Shown here: positions 41,706 through 48,943 of the stretch, piece by piece
Position numbering within the stretch: position 1 is the stretch's first letter
How the letters are laid out: every line of letters begins with the position of its first letter
NCBI GenBank assembly: GCA_965214435.1
Contig: OZ243960.1
Location: 2,170,001-2,234,000 of the forward strand
Direction: 5' to 3'
Length of the DNA stretch: 64,000 bases
Source of the DNA: Rubrobacter_A sp965214435
GTDB lineage: Bacteria; Actinomycetota; Rubrobacteria; Rubrobacterales; Rubrobacteraceae
Notes under the pieces: model-generated
The model's input: only the letters and a program-made list of their open reading frames with translations
Databases searched by the model: none
What the model was told of the DNA's origin: nothing
Translations under genes and position numbers: made by a program

Positions 41706-43040
41706 CTAACCTGCCAATCCGAAGATGATCAAGACTATTATAAAGCTTAGGAAACCGAAAAGATCCACCGCCGCCGTTATTATCGGGATGCCGTAAGTGT
41801 CCGGGTTTAGACCGAGCCGGAAGCTCAGCACCGACCCGTAGTAAGCCGCCAGTATCGCCGTGGTCGTCGCGATAAGCCCGGCCAGCGCGCTCACCCCGAC
41901 CATCGTGAAAAAGCCGGGGCTTAGCTGCGCCCCGTCGAGACTCAGGCTTGCCAGGACTTCCGGGCTCAACAACCACCCGAGCAACTCCGCGATACCGTGC
42001 GCCGCCCCCCCGATAAACAAGAAAACCCCGATGGCAAAAGTATAGATCAGGGTGAAGTCCCGTAGAGCCCCGACCTCCGGTATGCCCCGCGCCGCTATGA
42101 GTCCAAGGTGCACTTTGGAAGACAACCGGCTCGCGAGTATACCGCCGAGGGCGCCGCCTTCCTGCAGGTATGCCGGGAGCAGTATCAGGAGTGCGGGGAA
42201 CGCCACGAAAGCGTCCAGGCGCTCTTCGAGGATAAGCCCGACGAGTATCGTGACGACGCCGTTTAGGGCGAGTATCGGGAGGCTCTCGCCGAGAACCCGG
42301 CGGAGCCCCGCGGCCCCGAGCCGGAAGCCTAAGATACCGGCGATGACTGCCACGAGCACGAGGACCGCCGCGAGCGCATTGGAGAAGATCGGGATGCCGA
42401 TAAGGTAGGTGGCGAGCACGAGCGTGGGGAGGGTTAGTATGTCCCCGGCGGCCGTGAGCATCGGGGCGGCTATGTTGTCCATGTCCCAGTTGCGCCGGAC
42501 GCTAAGAGAAGAGACGCCTATCGTGATAACCAGGAGCAACATCCCGGCCAGGATGCCGCCGACGGTCGAGATCACAACGTAGTCCACGATGGTAAGCGTG
42601 GTAGCCACCCCGAGGATATCCGAGAGGTAACGGGCCAGCACCGCAAGAAATACCCCGGATACGAGTGAGAGCACGGCCGCGGCCTGCACGTTCTCGGCCA
42701 GCGGTCCGCGCCGGAAGTTCAGGGTAAAGAGGCCGGTGTGGATCGCGGTAGAGAGCCGGCTGCCCATCGCCCCGAAGATGGCGCCGCGCATCGCGATGGC
42801 GGCGGGTATCAGGATCGCGAGCCCCACCAACTCCTCTAAAGTTCCGGTGATGCTGGCGAGCACGATCCCAGCTACGAGCTCACCTACGGAAGATAGAAAG
42901 AGCGCCGCGAACCCTTGCCGCAGCGACTCTTTTTCTTCGGTCAGGTAGCCGAGAAGCTTTGGCGTGAGACGCGGGCGGTTGCGGAGCCGGTCTCGTACCC
43001 GGCTCCGCAACCGCTTCTCGTTTGTCTCCTCTTCGGCCAC
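41706..43040 (-). CDS. MgtE/SLC41-like divalent cation transporter, tandem
   Basis: 444 residues with ~10 membrane helices in two repeats of the MgtE channel domain: first AFATLFL-type region LVGLAILIPAAIAMRGAIFGAMGSRLSTAIH and NWDMDNIAAPMLTAAGDILTLPTLVLA, then ALLILLPAYLQEGGALGGILASRLSSKVHLG and GLNPDTYGIPIITAAVDLFGFLSF. The conserved Pro/Asp segments line the Mg2+ pathway. No N-terminal CBS or MgtE_N sensor domains; instead a separate PhoU/RCK_C gene follows by five bases. Mg2+ or Co2+ transport is inferred. Confidence 0.82.
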   Translation of the reverse strand: MAEEETNEKRLRSRVRDRLRNRPRLTPKLLGYLTEEKESLRQGFAALFLSSVGELVAGIVLASITGTLEELVGLAILIPAAIAMRGAIFGAMGSRLSTAIHTGLFTLNFRRGPLAENVQAAAVLSLVSGVFLAVLARYLSDILGVATTLTIVDYVVISTVGGILAGMLLLVITIGVSSLSVRRNWDMDNIAAPMLTAAGDILTLPTLVLATYLIGIPIFSNALAAVLVLVAVIAGILGFRLGAAGLRRVLGESLPILALNGVVTILVGLILEERLDAFVAFPALLILLPAYLQEGGALGGILASRLSSKVHLGLIAARGIPEVGALRDFTLIYTFAIGVFLFIGGAAHGIAELLGWLLSPEVLASLSLDGAQLSPGFFTMVGVSALAGLIATTTAILAAYYGSVLSFRLGLNPDTYGIPIITAAVDLFGFLSFIIVLIIFGLAG

Positions 43041-43122
43041 ACCGGGTGGTATAGCCGCTAAAGTGAGGTATGTAAAGCTTTTACAGGTATTTGTGGAAAA
43101 TTAGCTTGCGGCACACCACTAT

Positions 43123-43383
43123 CTAGCGGGCCGGACCCGGGTTTTCCTCGAATTCTTCCTCCATGCCCTCTCGCGAGGCATGTATGAGCCTCGGGTCCCG
43201 GCATATGCGGTCTAGCTCCGTCGACGTGACGTTGCGCTGGACGTACTCCTCTTGCTTGACGTCTTGCAGGCTCTCGCCTTTTTCCAGCCGGTGGGCCATG
43301 TAGCGGAGGACTTTGTCTTCCCGTTCCCGGCTCCCGTGGCCCTCGAAAAGCTTGTTTATGGGATTTTTGTCTTCTTCGGACAT
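43123..43383 (-). CDS. Small hypothetical protein
   Basis: 86 residues from ATG. Charged helical sequence with VLRYMAHRLEKGESLQDVKQEEYVQRN, TSTELDRICRDPRLIHASREGMEE, no signal or membrane segment. It looks like a conserved actinobacterial small protein but I cannot name a family. Located between an MgtE-like gene and the GST-like gene, transcribed in the same direction as both, with ~80-base gaps. Confidence 0.55.
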   Translation of the reverse strand: MSEEDKNPINKLFEGHGSREREDKVLRYMAHRLEKGESLQDVKQEEYVQRNVTSTELDRICRDPRLIHASREGMEEEFEENPGPAR

Positions 43384-43457
43384 GCTTTGCTACCTTTCTC
43401 CCTTTACCGCCCTTTATGGTATTCACTGCTCAGACAGTAAGCAAGTACGGCGGGTAG

Positions 43458-44426
43458 CTAGGCGGAGAGCCGGGCGCGGTCGTGCGGTTCCTCGAAGTTT
43501 ATGGCCGGTCCGAGCGGTACTATGCCGGTCGGGTTTACGCTCTCGTGGCTCTGGTAGTAGTGGCGCTTTATATGATCGAAGTTGCAGGTCTCGGCGACGC
43601 CGGGCTGCCCGTAGAGGTCGCGCAGGTAACCCCAGAGGTTCGGGTAGTCCACGATGCGGTACAGGTTGCATTTGAAGTGTCCGTGGTAGACCGGATCGAA
43701 CCTGAGGAGCGTGGTAAACAGACACCAGTCGGCCTCGGTTATGCGGTCTCCGCAGAGGTAGCGTTGCTCCTCCAAGACTCTTTCCCAGCGGGCGAGCGCA
43801 TCGAAAAGCTCGTTAAAGCTCTCCTCGTAGGCGGATTGGGTGCGGGCGAAGCCGGTGCGGTAGACGCCGTTGTTTATGGGCGTGTAGATCTCGTCTATCA
43901 CCCGGTCTACCTCTTCCCGCAAATCCTCCGGGCAGTAGTCAACGTCGTTCTCCGCAATAGCCCCGAACTCGTGATCGAACATCCGCAATAGCTCGCGGGA
44001 CTCGTTGTTCACGATGGTCCCCTGCTCTTTGTCCCACAGTATGGGTACGGTGACGCGACCGGTATAGTGCGGGTCGGCCTTTGTATAGACTTCCCGGAGA
44101 AAGCTCGCGCCGTTTACAAAGTCGGGGATAGTGCCGGGTTCCTCGGAGAACGCCCACCCGTCGCCGCCCATAAAAGGGTCTACTATAGAGAGCGATACGG
44201 CCTCCTCGAGGCCCTTTAGCTGGCGCAGAATCGCCACGCGGTGCGCCCAGGGACAGGCCGCCGCTATGTACAGGTGATAGCGTCCGGCCTCAACCGGATA
44301 GCCGCTCGACCCGTCGGACGTTACCCGGTCGCGGAACGAAGTCTCCGTCCGGATAAACCTGCCTTCCGAGTCTTCCTGGACCCTGCGGTCCGTCCACTCG
44401 CCGTCTACTAGCATACCGAGCGCCAT
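43458..44426 (-). CDS. Glutathionyl-hydroquinone reductase-like GST
   Basis: 322 residues. The thioredoxin-like N-terminal domain has AACPWAHRVAILRQLKGLE, with CPWAHR being the signature catalytic Cys of the Xi-class/YqjG-type S-glutathionyl-hydroquinone reductases, then VDPFMGGDGWAFSEEPGT. The C-terminal helical GST domain carries YCPEDLREEVDRVIDEIYTPINNGVYRTGFA. The family reduces glutathionyl (or other thiol) conjugates of hydroquinones; actinobacteria usually use mycothiol rather than glutathione, so the thiol is uncertain. Downstream of a TetR gene by 52 bases and near wrbA, it fits a quinone-detoxification unit. Confidence 0.85.
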   Translation of the reverse strand: MALGMLVDGEWTDRRVQEDSEGRFIRTETSFRDRVTSDGSSGYPVEAGRYHLYIAAACPWAHRVAILRQLKGLEEAVSLSIVDPFMGGDGWAFSEEPGTIPDFVNGASFLREVYTKADPHYTGRVTVPILWDKEQGTIVNNESRELLRMFDHEFGAIAENDVDYCPEDLREEVDRVIDEIYTPINNGVYRTGFARTQSAYEESFNELFDALARWERVLEEQRYLCGDRITEADWCLFTTLLRFDPVYHGHFKCNLYRIVDYPNLWGYLRDLYGQPGVAETCNFDHIKRHYYQSHESVNPTGIVPLGPAINFEEPHDRARLSA

Positions 44427-44478
44427 ACGAAACTCCTTTTCTCGTTTTCAGCTTCTAGCTTGCATGTCTTCTTGTCTT

Positions 44479-45144
44479 TCACGGAGCCTCCGGAGCCAGG
44501 TAGAGCAGGGACCGGAGGCCGGCGCTGATGCGGGCGGCGGGGATGCCCTGGGTTCTACGCTGGTGGTAGTAGAGGTCTATGTCCAGCGGGGCAATGAGCG
44601 CCGCGGCCAAATACTCCGCGTCGAGGTCCGGGGAAAGCTCGCCGGTCCGGGAGGCGGCCCGCAAGAGCCCGAGCACGGTCCACCGCTGCCAGTCGTAGGC
44701 CGGATGTGAGCGGTAGGCGAGGCGTTCGGCCCCGGAGAGTGGCTCGTAACCCCCGTAGAGGAGGTCCAGGTTCTCTTCGGTAAAGCCGACGAGCCGGTCG
44801 AGGAACAGGTCCAGCTTCTCTAGCGGTCCGGCGTCCGAGTCCCCGAGAGCTTCCAGCGTCTCTCTCTGGAAGTCGCGGGTCGGGGCGTCGAGCAGGGCCT
44901 GGCACAGGAGGCCCTTGTTCGGGAACCGGCGGTAGAGGGTGCCCTTGCCGACGCCGGCGGAACGTGAGATCTCCTCCATCATTACGCCCGTTACACCCTT
45001 CACGACGAAAAGGTCTTCCGCCGCTACCAGGATAGCTTCCCGGTTCCGGGCCGCGTCGCGCCGCTCAACCCCGCCGGCTGGCCGACCGTCGTGATCCAGG
45101 GTCCAACCAAAACCTTTGAGCCCACTCTCCGTTTCCGTCCCCAT
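44479..45144 (-). CDS. TetR-family regulator of the quinone module
   Basis: 221 residues. The HTH region reads VMMEEISRSAGVGKGTLYRRFPNKGLLCQALL, a textbook TetR DNA-binding domain at residues ~55-85, followed by ligand-domain helices (PLEKLDLFLDRLVGFTEENLDL). It is divergent from wrbA across a 156-base spacer containing a 24-bp perfect palindrome, and upstream of the GST-like gene on its own strand. Self-repression and control of wrbA is the natural reading; the inducer may be an electrophilic quinone. Confidence 0.88.
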   Translation of the reverse strand: MGTETESGLKGFGWTLDHDGRPAGGVERRDAARNREAILVAAEDLFVVKGVTGVMMEEISRSAGVGKGTLYRRFPNKGLLCQALLDAPTRDFQRETLEALGDSDAGPLEKLDLFLDRLVGFTEENLDLLYGGYEPLSGAERLAYRSHPAYDWQRWTVLGLLRAASRTGELSPDLDAEYLAAALIAPLDIDLYYHQRRTQGIPAARISAGLRSLLYLAPEAP

Positions 45145-45203
45145 GCCGCTCTCCTCTTCCTTGACACCGCCAGTCTAACGCGTTAACCTCCCGACTTAAA
45201 GAG

Positions 45204-45227
45204 CAAAACGGACGCGCGTCCGTTTTG
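45204..45227. promoter_or_regulatory. 24-bp perfect palindrome, likely TetR operator
   Basis: The half-site CAAAACGGACGC is followed directly by its exact reverse complement (12+12 bases, no spacer). It lies in the divergent spacer, 60 bases from the TetR gene start and 73 bases from wrbA, an ideal place for a dimeric TetR repressor to control both directions. TetR operators with a GGACG..CGTCC core are well known. No other match of this length in nearby spacers. Confidence 0.8.
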
Positions 45228-45300
45228 TGTTGTAAATTACAGAAGGTCCGGCGCTCCACAGGCTTTCGGAGACCGGATGGAAAGAAGAAAGGACTCTCGG

Positions 45301-45981
45301 ATGGCGAAGGTTTTGGTAACGTACTACTCGACGTACGGGCACACGTACACGATGGCGGAGGCTGTGGCGAAGGGGGCCACGGAGCAGGACGGGGACAATG
45401 AGGTCCGGCTGCGGCGCATACCGGAGATTGAGGCTGCGCGGCAGGCGATGAGCGGGGACGAGAACTACGTGGAGTTTCAGCGGTCGCAGGAGGAGATCGA
45501 GGAGGTCACCCACGAAGACCTCCGGTGGGCCGACGGCATTATCTGGGGCACCCCGACGCGCTACGGCAACATGACCGCCCAGATGAAGCAGTTTATCGAC
45601 ACGACCGGAGCCCTGTGGCAGAACGGGGAGCTGGAGGACAAGGCCACCGGCATATTCACCAGCACGGCGACCATCCACGGCGGGCAGGAGACCACTATCT
45701 TGACCAGCATGATACCGATGCTGCACCTCGGGATGGTATTTGTCGGGACGCCTTACGGCCAGAACCCGCACATCCTGACCACCGAGGCCGTCGGCGGCTC
45801 GCCCTACGGCCCTTCGACCATGGCCGGTGGCGACGGCTCGCGGCAGCCGACCGACGACGAGCTACTCACCTGCCGCAACCTCGGCGACCGGGTGGCGCAG
45901 GTCTCGGCGGGGATGGCGGAGATCCGCGCGCGCCGGGCGCAGGGCCAGCAGGCGAACGCTGAGACCTACTCCGGCGAGTAG
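45301..45981 (+). CDS. wrbA: WrbA-type NAD(P)H:quinone oxidoreductase
   Basis: 226 residues; ATG at 45301 with AAAGGA 8 bases upstream. Flavodoxin-like FMN-binding fold: YYSTYGHTYTMAEAVAKGA (phosphate loop), the WrbA signature GIIWGTPTRYGNMTAQMKQFID, and STATIHGGQETTILTSMIPMLHLGMVFVG. The tetrameric WrbA reduces quinones by two electrons, avoiding semiquinone radicals. It is divergent from a TetR gene across a perfect palindrome, so it is probably quinone-inducible. Followed by an iron-type alcohol dehydrogenase gene 32 bases later. Confidence 0.93.
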   Translation: MAKVLVTYYSTYGHTYTMAEAVAKGATEQDGDNEVRLRRIPEIEAARQAMSGDENYVEFQRSQEEIEEVTHEDLRWADGIIWGTPTRYGNMTAQMKQFIDTTGALWQNGELEDKATGIFTSTATIHGGQETTILTSMIPMLHLGMVFVGTPYGQNPHILTTEAVGGSPYGPSTMAGGDGSRQPTDDELLTCRNLGDRVAQVSAGMAEIRARRAQGQQANAETYSGE

Positions 45982-46013
45982 GAAACCCTGGTAAACCGTA
46001 GTAAAGTGCCGGT

Positions 46014-47036
46014 ATGAAACCCGGCACCCACACGTCCCTGCCGACCGCGAGGGTACACTTCGGTTCCGGCAGCCTGGAGAAACTTGGAGAGGAGGCCCGG
46101 TCCTACGACCGGGCCTTCGTCGTTACCGGCCGGACGCTAAACGAGGAGACGGACCTCGTGCGGCGGGTCGAAAACATCCTTGGCGACCGGCACGCCGGGA
46201 CTTACGCGGGAATGAGCGAGCACACGCCGGGTAGCGCGGTCGAGGAGGCCGCGGAGCAGGCCGGGGACGCGGGTCTCCTGGTCAGCGTCGGGGGCGGGAG
46301 CGTTATCGACGGGACAAAGGCCGTGGCGGTGAGGCTCGGGTATCCGGAGCAGGTCGCGGTCCCGACCACGCTCTCGGGCGCCGAGTGGGCGCACCGAGTC
46401 GGGGTGACGGACGAGGCGGCCGGCCGCAAAAGCGGCTTCGCCGACCCGCGGGCCGTGCCGCCGGTCGTGATCCTGGACCCGGAGGTGACGATCTTTACGC
46501 CGGAGAAGCTCTGGCTCTCGACCGGGATACGGGCGTTGGATCACGCGGTCGAAGGCTTTATCGACGGGGCGGAGCACCCGGTGACGGATGTGACCGGCCT
46601 CGAAGGCGCCCGGCGGCTCACGCAACTGCTGCCGCGCTCCAAAGATGAGCTGGAAGACCTGGACGCGCGCGCGGAGTTACAGGTTGCCGCGTGGCTCTCG
46701 TACTTCGGGCCGTTAAACACCCCGATGGGCCTGTCGCACGCGCTCGGGCGCAGGCTCGGGGCGAGTTACGGGGTGCCCCACGGCTACACATCTTGCATAA
46801 CGCTGGCACCGACCCTCGCGGTCGTCGGCGAGCAGGTGCCGGAAGAGCGGTGGAGCAGGCTCGCCGATGCTCTGGGCGGCGAGCCTGCCGAACGCGTCGC
46901 GGCCCTGGTAGAGCGGCTAGGGCTTCCGAACCGGCTGCGGGACGTCGGGGTGCCTGAAAAAGACCTCGCAGAGATCGCCGGGGACTTCGGGGATCAAGAA
47001 GAACCAGCCCTGGAGATACTGCGCCGCTCTTACTAG
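46014..47036 (+). CDS. Maleylacetate-reductase-like iron-containing dehydrogenase
   Basis: 340 residues, type III iron-containing alcohol dehydrogenase fold: HFGSGSLEKLG, VSVGGGSVIDGTKAVAVR (GGGS cofactor motif), VPTTLSGAEWAHRVGVTD, STGIRALDHAVEGF (metal His) and LSHALGRRLGASYGVPHGYTSC (metal His pair). The compact length and PTTLSGAEW pattern match maleylacetate reductases, which act downstream of hydroquinone or hydroxyquinol ring cleavage. With wrbA (32 bases upstream) it suggests quinone/hydroquinone handling. Substrate is inferred. Confidence 0.82.
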   Translation: MKPGTHTSLPTARVHFGSGSLEKLGEEARSYDRAFVVTGRTLNEETDLVRRVENILGDRHAGTYAGMSEHTPGSAVEEAAEQAGDAGLLVSVGGGSVIDGTKAVAVRLGYPEQVAVPTTLSGAEWAHRVGVTDEAAGRKSGFADPRAVPPVVILDPEVTIFTPEKLWLSTGIRALDHAVEGFIDGAEHPVTDVTGLEGARRLTQLLPRSKDELEDLDARAELQVAAWLSYFGPLNTPMGLSHALGRRLGASYGVPHGYTSCITLAPTLAVVGEQVPEERWSRLADALGGEPAERVAALVERLGLPNRLRDVGVPEKDLAEIAGDFGDQEEPALEILRRSY

Positions 47037-47072
47037 TAGCGTTTACTTGCCGAGGCACCGCTAGATCTCTGC

Positions 47073-47645
47073 TTACCCGGAACGTAGCCCCTCGGCGAAC
47101 GCGCGCACGAGCCTCTGGAAGCTTTCATCCAGGTCTATAGACATGCCAAAGCCTCCGGCTACCTCCAGCGTGGCGAAACCGTGGACGATGCTCCTGAGCC
47201 CTCGCGCGGCGTGGATAGTGTTTGCCCCGCTGACGCCGCAGGAGGCGAGCACGGCTCGAACGGGTTCCAGCGCCTCTTCCTCGGCCACCGGAAACTCAGG
47301 GTCTTCAAGATATGAGAACCGGAAAGACCGCACGGTAGCTTCGTAGAGCCCCGGTCGCTCCTTGACGAAGGTCCGGTAAGCTTCGGCGAGTGCGAATATT
47401 CCCTCGTTGCCCGCTTTGCCCACAGCGGCGCGCGACAACTTCGATCCCAACTCCCGCAGGCCCAGCAGGGCCATCTCGCGCTTCAGGCCCGGAAGACCCG
47501 AAACGTGGTTGTAGAGTGAAGGTTTACGGACGCCGAGACGTCCGGCCAACCGGCTGAGGGAGAGGTCCTCAAGCCCCTCATCGTCTGCTAGAGAAGCTGC
47601 GGTATAGACTACCATCGCCCGGTCCAGCCCGGCTCTGGGAGACAT
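47073..47645 (-). CDS. TetR-family regulator (WHG-type C-terminal domain)
   Basis: 190 residues. HTH region LSLSRLAGRLGVRKPSLYNHVSGLPGLKREMA is a TetR N terminus of the type with short recognition helix (SLYNHV), and the C-terminal part (LRSIVHGFATLEVAGGFGMSIDLDESF) resembles WHG-domain TetR proteins. It is the last gene of an operon with an MBL hydrolase and a DUF4260 membrane protein; two-base gap from the MBL gene. It likely acts at the operator-like sequence at 48866-48895 upstream of that operon. Confidence 0.85.
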   Translation of the reverse strand: MSPRAGLDRAMVVYTAASLADDEGLEDLSLSRLAGRLGVRKPSLYNHVSGLPGLKREMALLGLRELGSKLSRAAVGKAGNEGIFALAEAYRTFVKERPGLYEATVRSFRFSYLEDPEFPVAEEEALEPVRAVLASCGVSGANTIHAARGLRSIVHGFATLEVAGGFGMSIDLDESFQRLVRAFAEGLRSG

Positions 47646-47647
47646 GC

Positions 47648-48388
47648 TCAGCCAGCCTTCCGTACGGCGTGTTCTTGATGATTGCTCACCTTGCGCCCGG
47701 CGACTCCGATGGCGCGGTCCATCACCAGGCTCGGGCTTTCGTAGACCTCGCCGTGACCCACCGCCAGCCGCGAGGGCTCTAACTCCCGGAGGCCGCGAGC
47801 ACTCGCGAGGGCAGTCGGCCGGTGCCAGGTGGCGAGCGCCGGGAAGGGGAATAGCGGCACAAAAACACCGGAGACCGCCACCTCAGCGCGGGTCTGAAAA
47901 GCATCGCCGGCGATCAGGGTCCGGTCTCTGGTATCGAAGAGAGCGATGTGACCCGGTGTGTGACCGGGTGCGGCGACGACTTCTAAAGACCCGACCCGGT
48001 CTCCGGGCGAGAGTTCGCCGGTGGGTTGCGTCGCGCAGGTCCGGTACGAGCCGCGCAGCTTGCCCCGCCTCTCGTCGGGATCCAGAGTACGTTCGCCGCG
48101 TAGAAAGCGGGCATCCCGTCCCGAGACCATGACCTCCACCTCCGGTAACGCCTCACGAAGCTTGTCGAGGGAACCGACGTGATCCAGGTGTGCGTGGGTC
48201 AAGATGATGCTCCGTATCTGCCCCCCGTACCTTCGCGCCGCTTCCAAGATGTCTCCTTCGCTCCCCGGAAGCCCGGTGTCCACCAGCGTGAACCCGTTCT
48301 CCTCGCGTACCAGGTACACGTTAACGGGAAAAGCTTTGGGGTAGCGGGTCAGTTGGATCAAGCACCCGCCGTGGCTCGTCTCCCTCAA
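47648..48388 (-). CDS. MBL-fold metallo-hydrolase
   Basis: 246 residues from TTG. The HAHLDHVG metal motif (HxHxDH) near residue 64, APGHTPGHIAL, the bridging Asp in IAGDAF and the His in VGHGEVY complete the metallo-beta-lactamase metal site. The chain is short, without RNase or glyoxalase extras, so it is a generic thiol-ester or lactone hydrolase-type member. It lies between a DUF4260 gene (4-base gap) and a TetR gene (2-base gap); the substrate may be the inducer of that TetR. Confidence 0.86.
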   Translation of the reverse strand: MRETSHGGCLIQLTRYPKAFPVNVYLVREENGFTLVDTGLPGSEGDILEAARRYGGQIRSIILTHAHLDHVGSLDKLREALPEVEVMVSGRDARFLRGERTLDPDERRGKLRGSYRTCATQPTGELSPGDRVGSLEVVAAPGHTPGHIALFDTRDRTLIAGDAFQTRAEVAVSGVFVPLFPFPALATWHRPTALASARGLRELEPSRLAVGHGEVYESPSLVMDRAIGVAGRKVSNHQEHAVRKAG

Positions 48389-48392
48389 CTTT

Positions 48393-48818
48393 CTACACCC
48401 GCCCCAGGTGAGTATCTTTGAAGGCGGTGTGGTACTTTAGCCCGTATCCTAGCGTTCGGTCCAGACCGATGTGAGCCAACCACACCAGAGCGACGCCAGT
48501 GAGCAGAGGATTTTCCGACAGCAGACCGGCGACTCCTAAAACCGCGGGAAGCGGGTAGGAGTGGAAGACGTTGTAGGAGGCAGCCCCGATCCTCTGCCCG
48601 GCCAGATATCCCAGCATAGACACGTCAGGTGCCAGGAGCAGCAACGCGAACAGCCACCAACTCCCGCCTATAACCCAGTACAGCGTCACGCTCGCAGCCA
48701 GAAGCGCCGCTCCCTCACCCCTGAGCACTACAGCCGGCCTCGACAACAAGAAGGTCCCGGAACCTTCCCCAGCAGTCACCCCGGTTCCCCGCCGCTCGCG
48801 CCCCGTAACTCTCTCCAT
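48393..48818 (-). CDS. DUF4260 membrane protein
   Basis: 141 residues with three to four hydrophobic helices. LLLAPDVSMLGYLAGQRIGAASYNVFHSYPLPAVLG carries the family motif (PD.SM.GY....G...YN..H), and HIGLDRTLGYGLKYHTAFKDTHLG completes the C terminus. Function of DUF4260 is unknown. It is first in an operon with an MBL hydrolase and a TetR regulator, and a promoter-like sequence overlaps an imperfect operator upstream. Confidence 0.85.
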   Translation of the reverse strand: MERVTGRERRGTGVTAGEGSGTFLLSRPAVVLRGEGAALLAASVTLYWVIGGSWWLFALLLLAPDVSMLGYLAGQRIGAASYNVFHSYPLPAVLGVAGLLSENPLLTGVALVWLAHIGLDRTLGYGLKYHTAFKDTHLGRV

Positions 48819-48866
48819 CCCCGTCTCCTCTCCGCAGGGCTAGCCTGCTATGTGGCTAACAGTGGT

Positions 48867-48895
48867 AGTTTAAACCTAACACCATTAGTTTACAA
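48867..48895 (-). promoter_or_regulatory. Promoter with overlapping operator for the DUF4260-MBL-TetR operon
   Basis: On the minus strand TTGTAA (-35) and TAAACT (-10) are separated by exactly 17 bases, ending about 50 bases before the DUF4260 start codon. The spacer and -10 contain an imperfect inverted repeat (AAACCTAA/TTAGTTT around ACAC, read on the plus strand), placed so that a dimeric repressor would block RNA polymerase. The TetR encoded at the end of the operon is the natural candidate. Confidence 0.5.
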
Positions 48896-48943
48896 GGTGG
48901 AGCGGCGAGTTTTTATTTGTCTCGCGGTTTGGAGCGCGGGCGT

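Noticed and set aside
40495..41976. Longer reading of the PhoU/TrkA-C gene from 41976
   Set aside because: The extra 92 residues lie within the MgtE-like gene in another frame and have no domain character; ATG 41700 follows that gene's stop directly.
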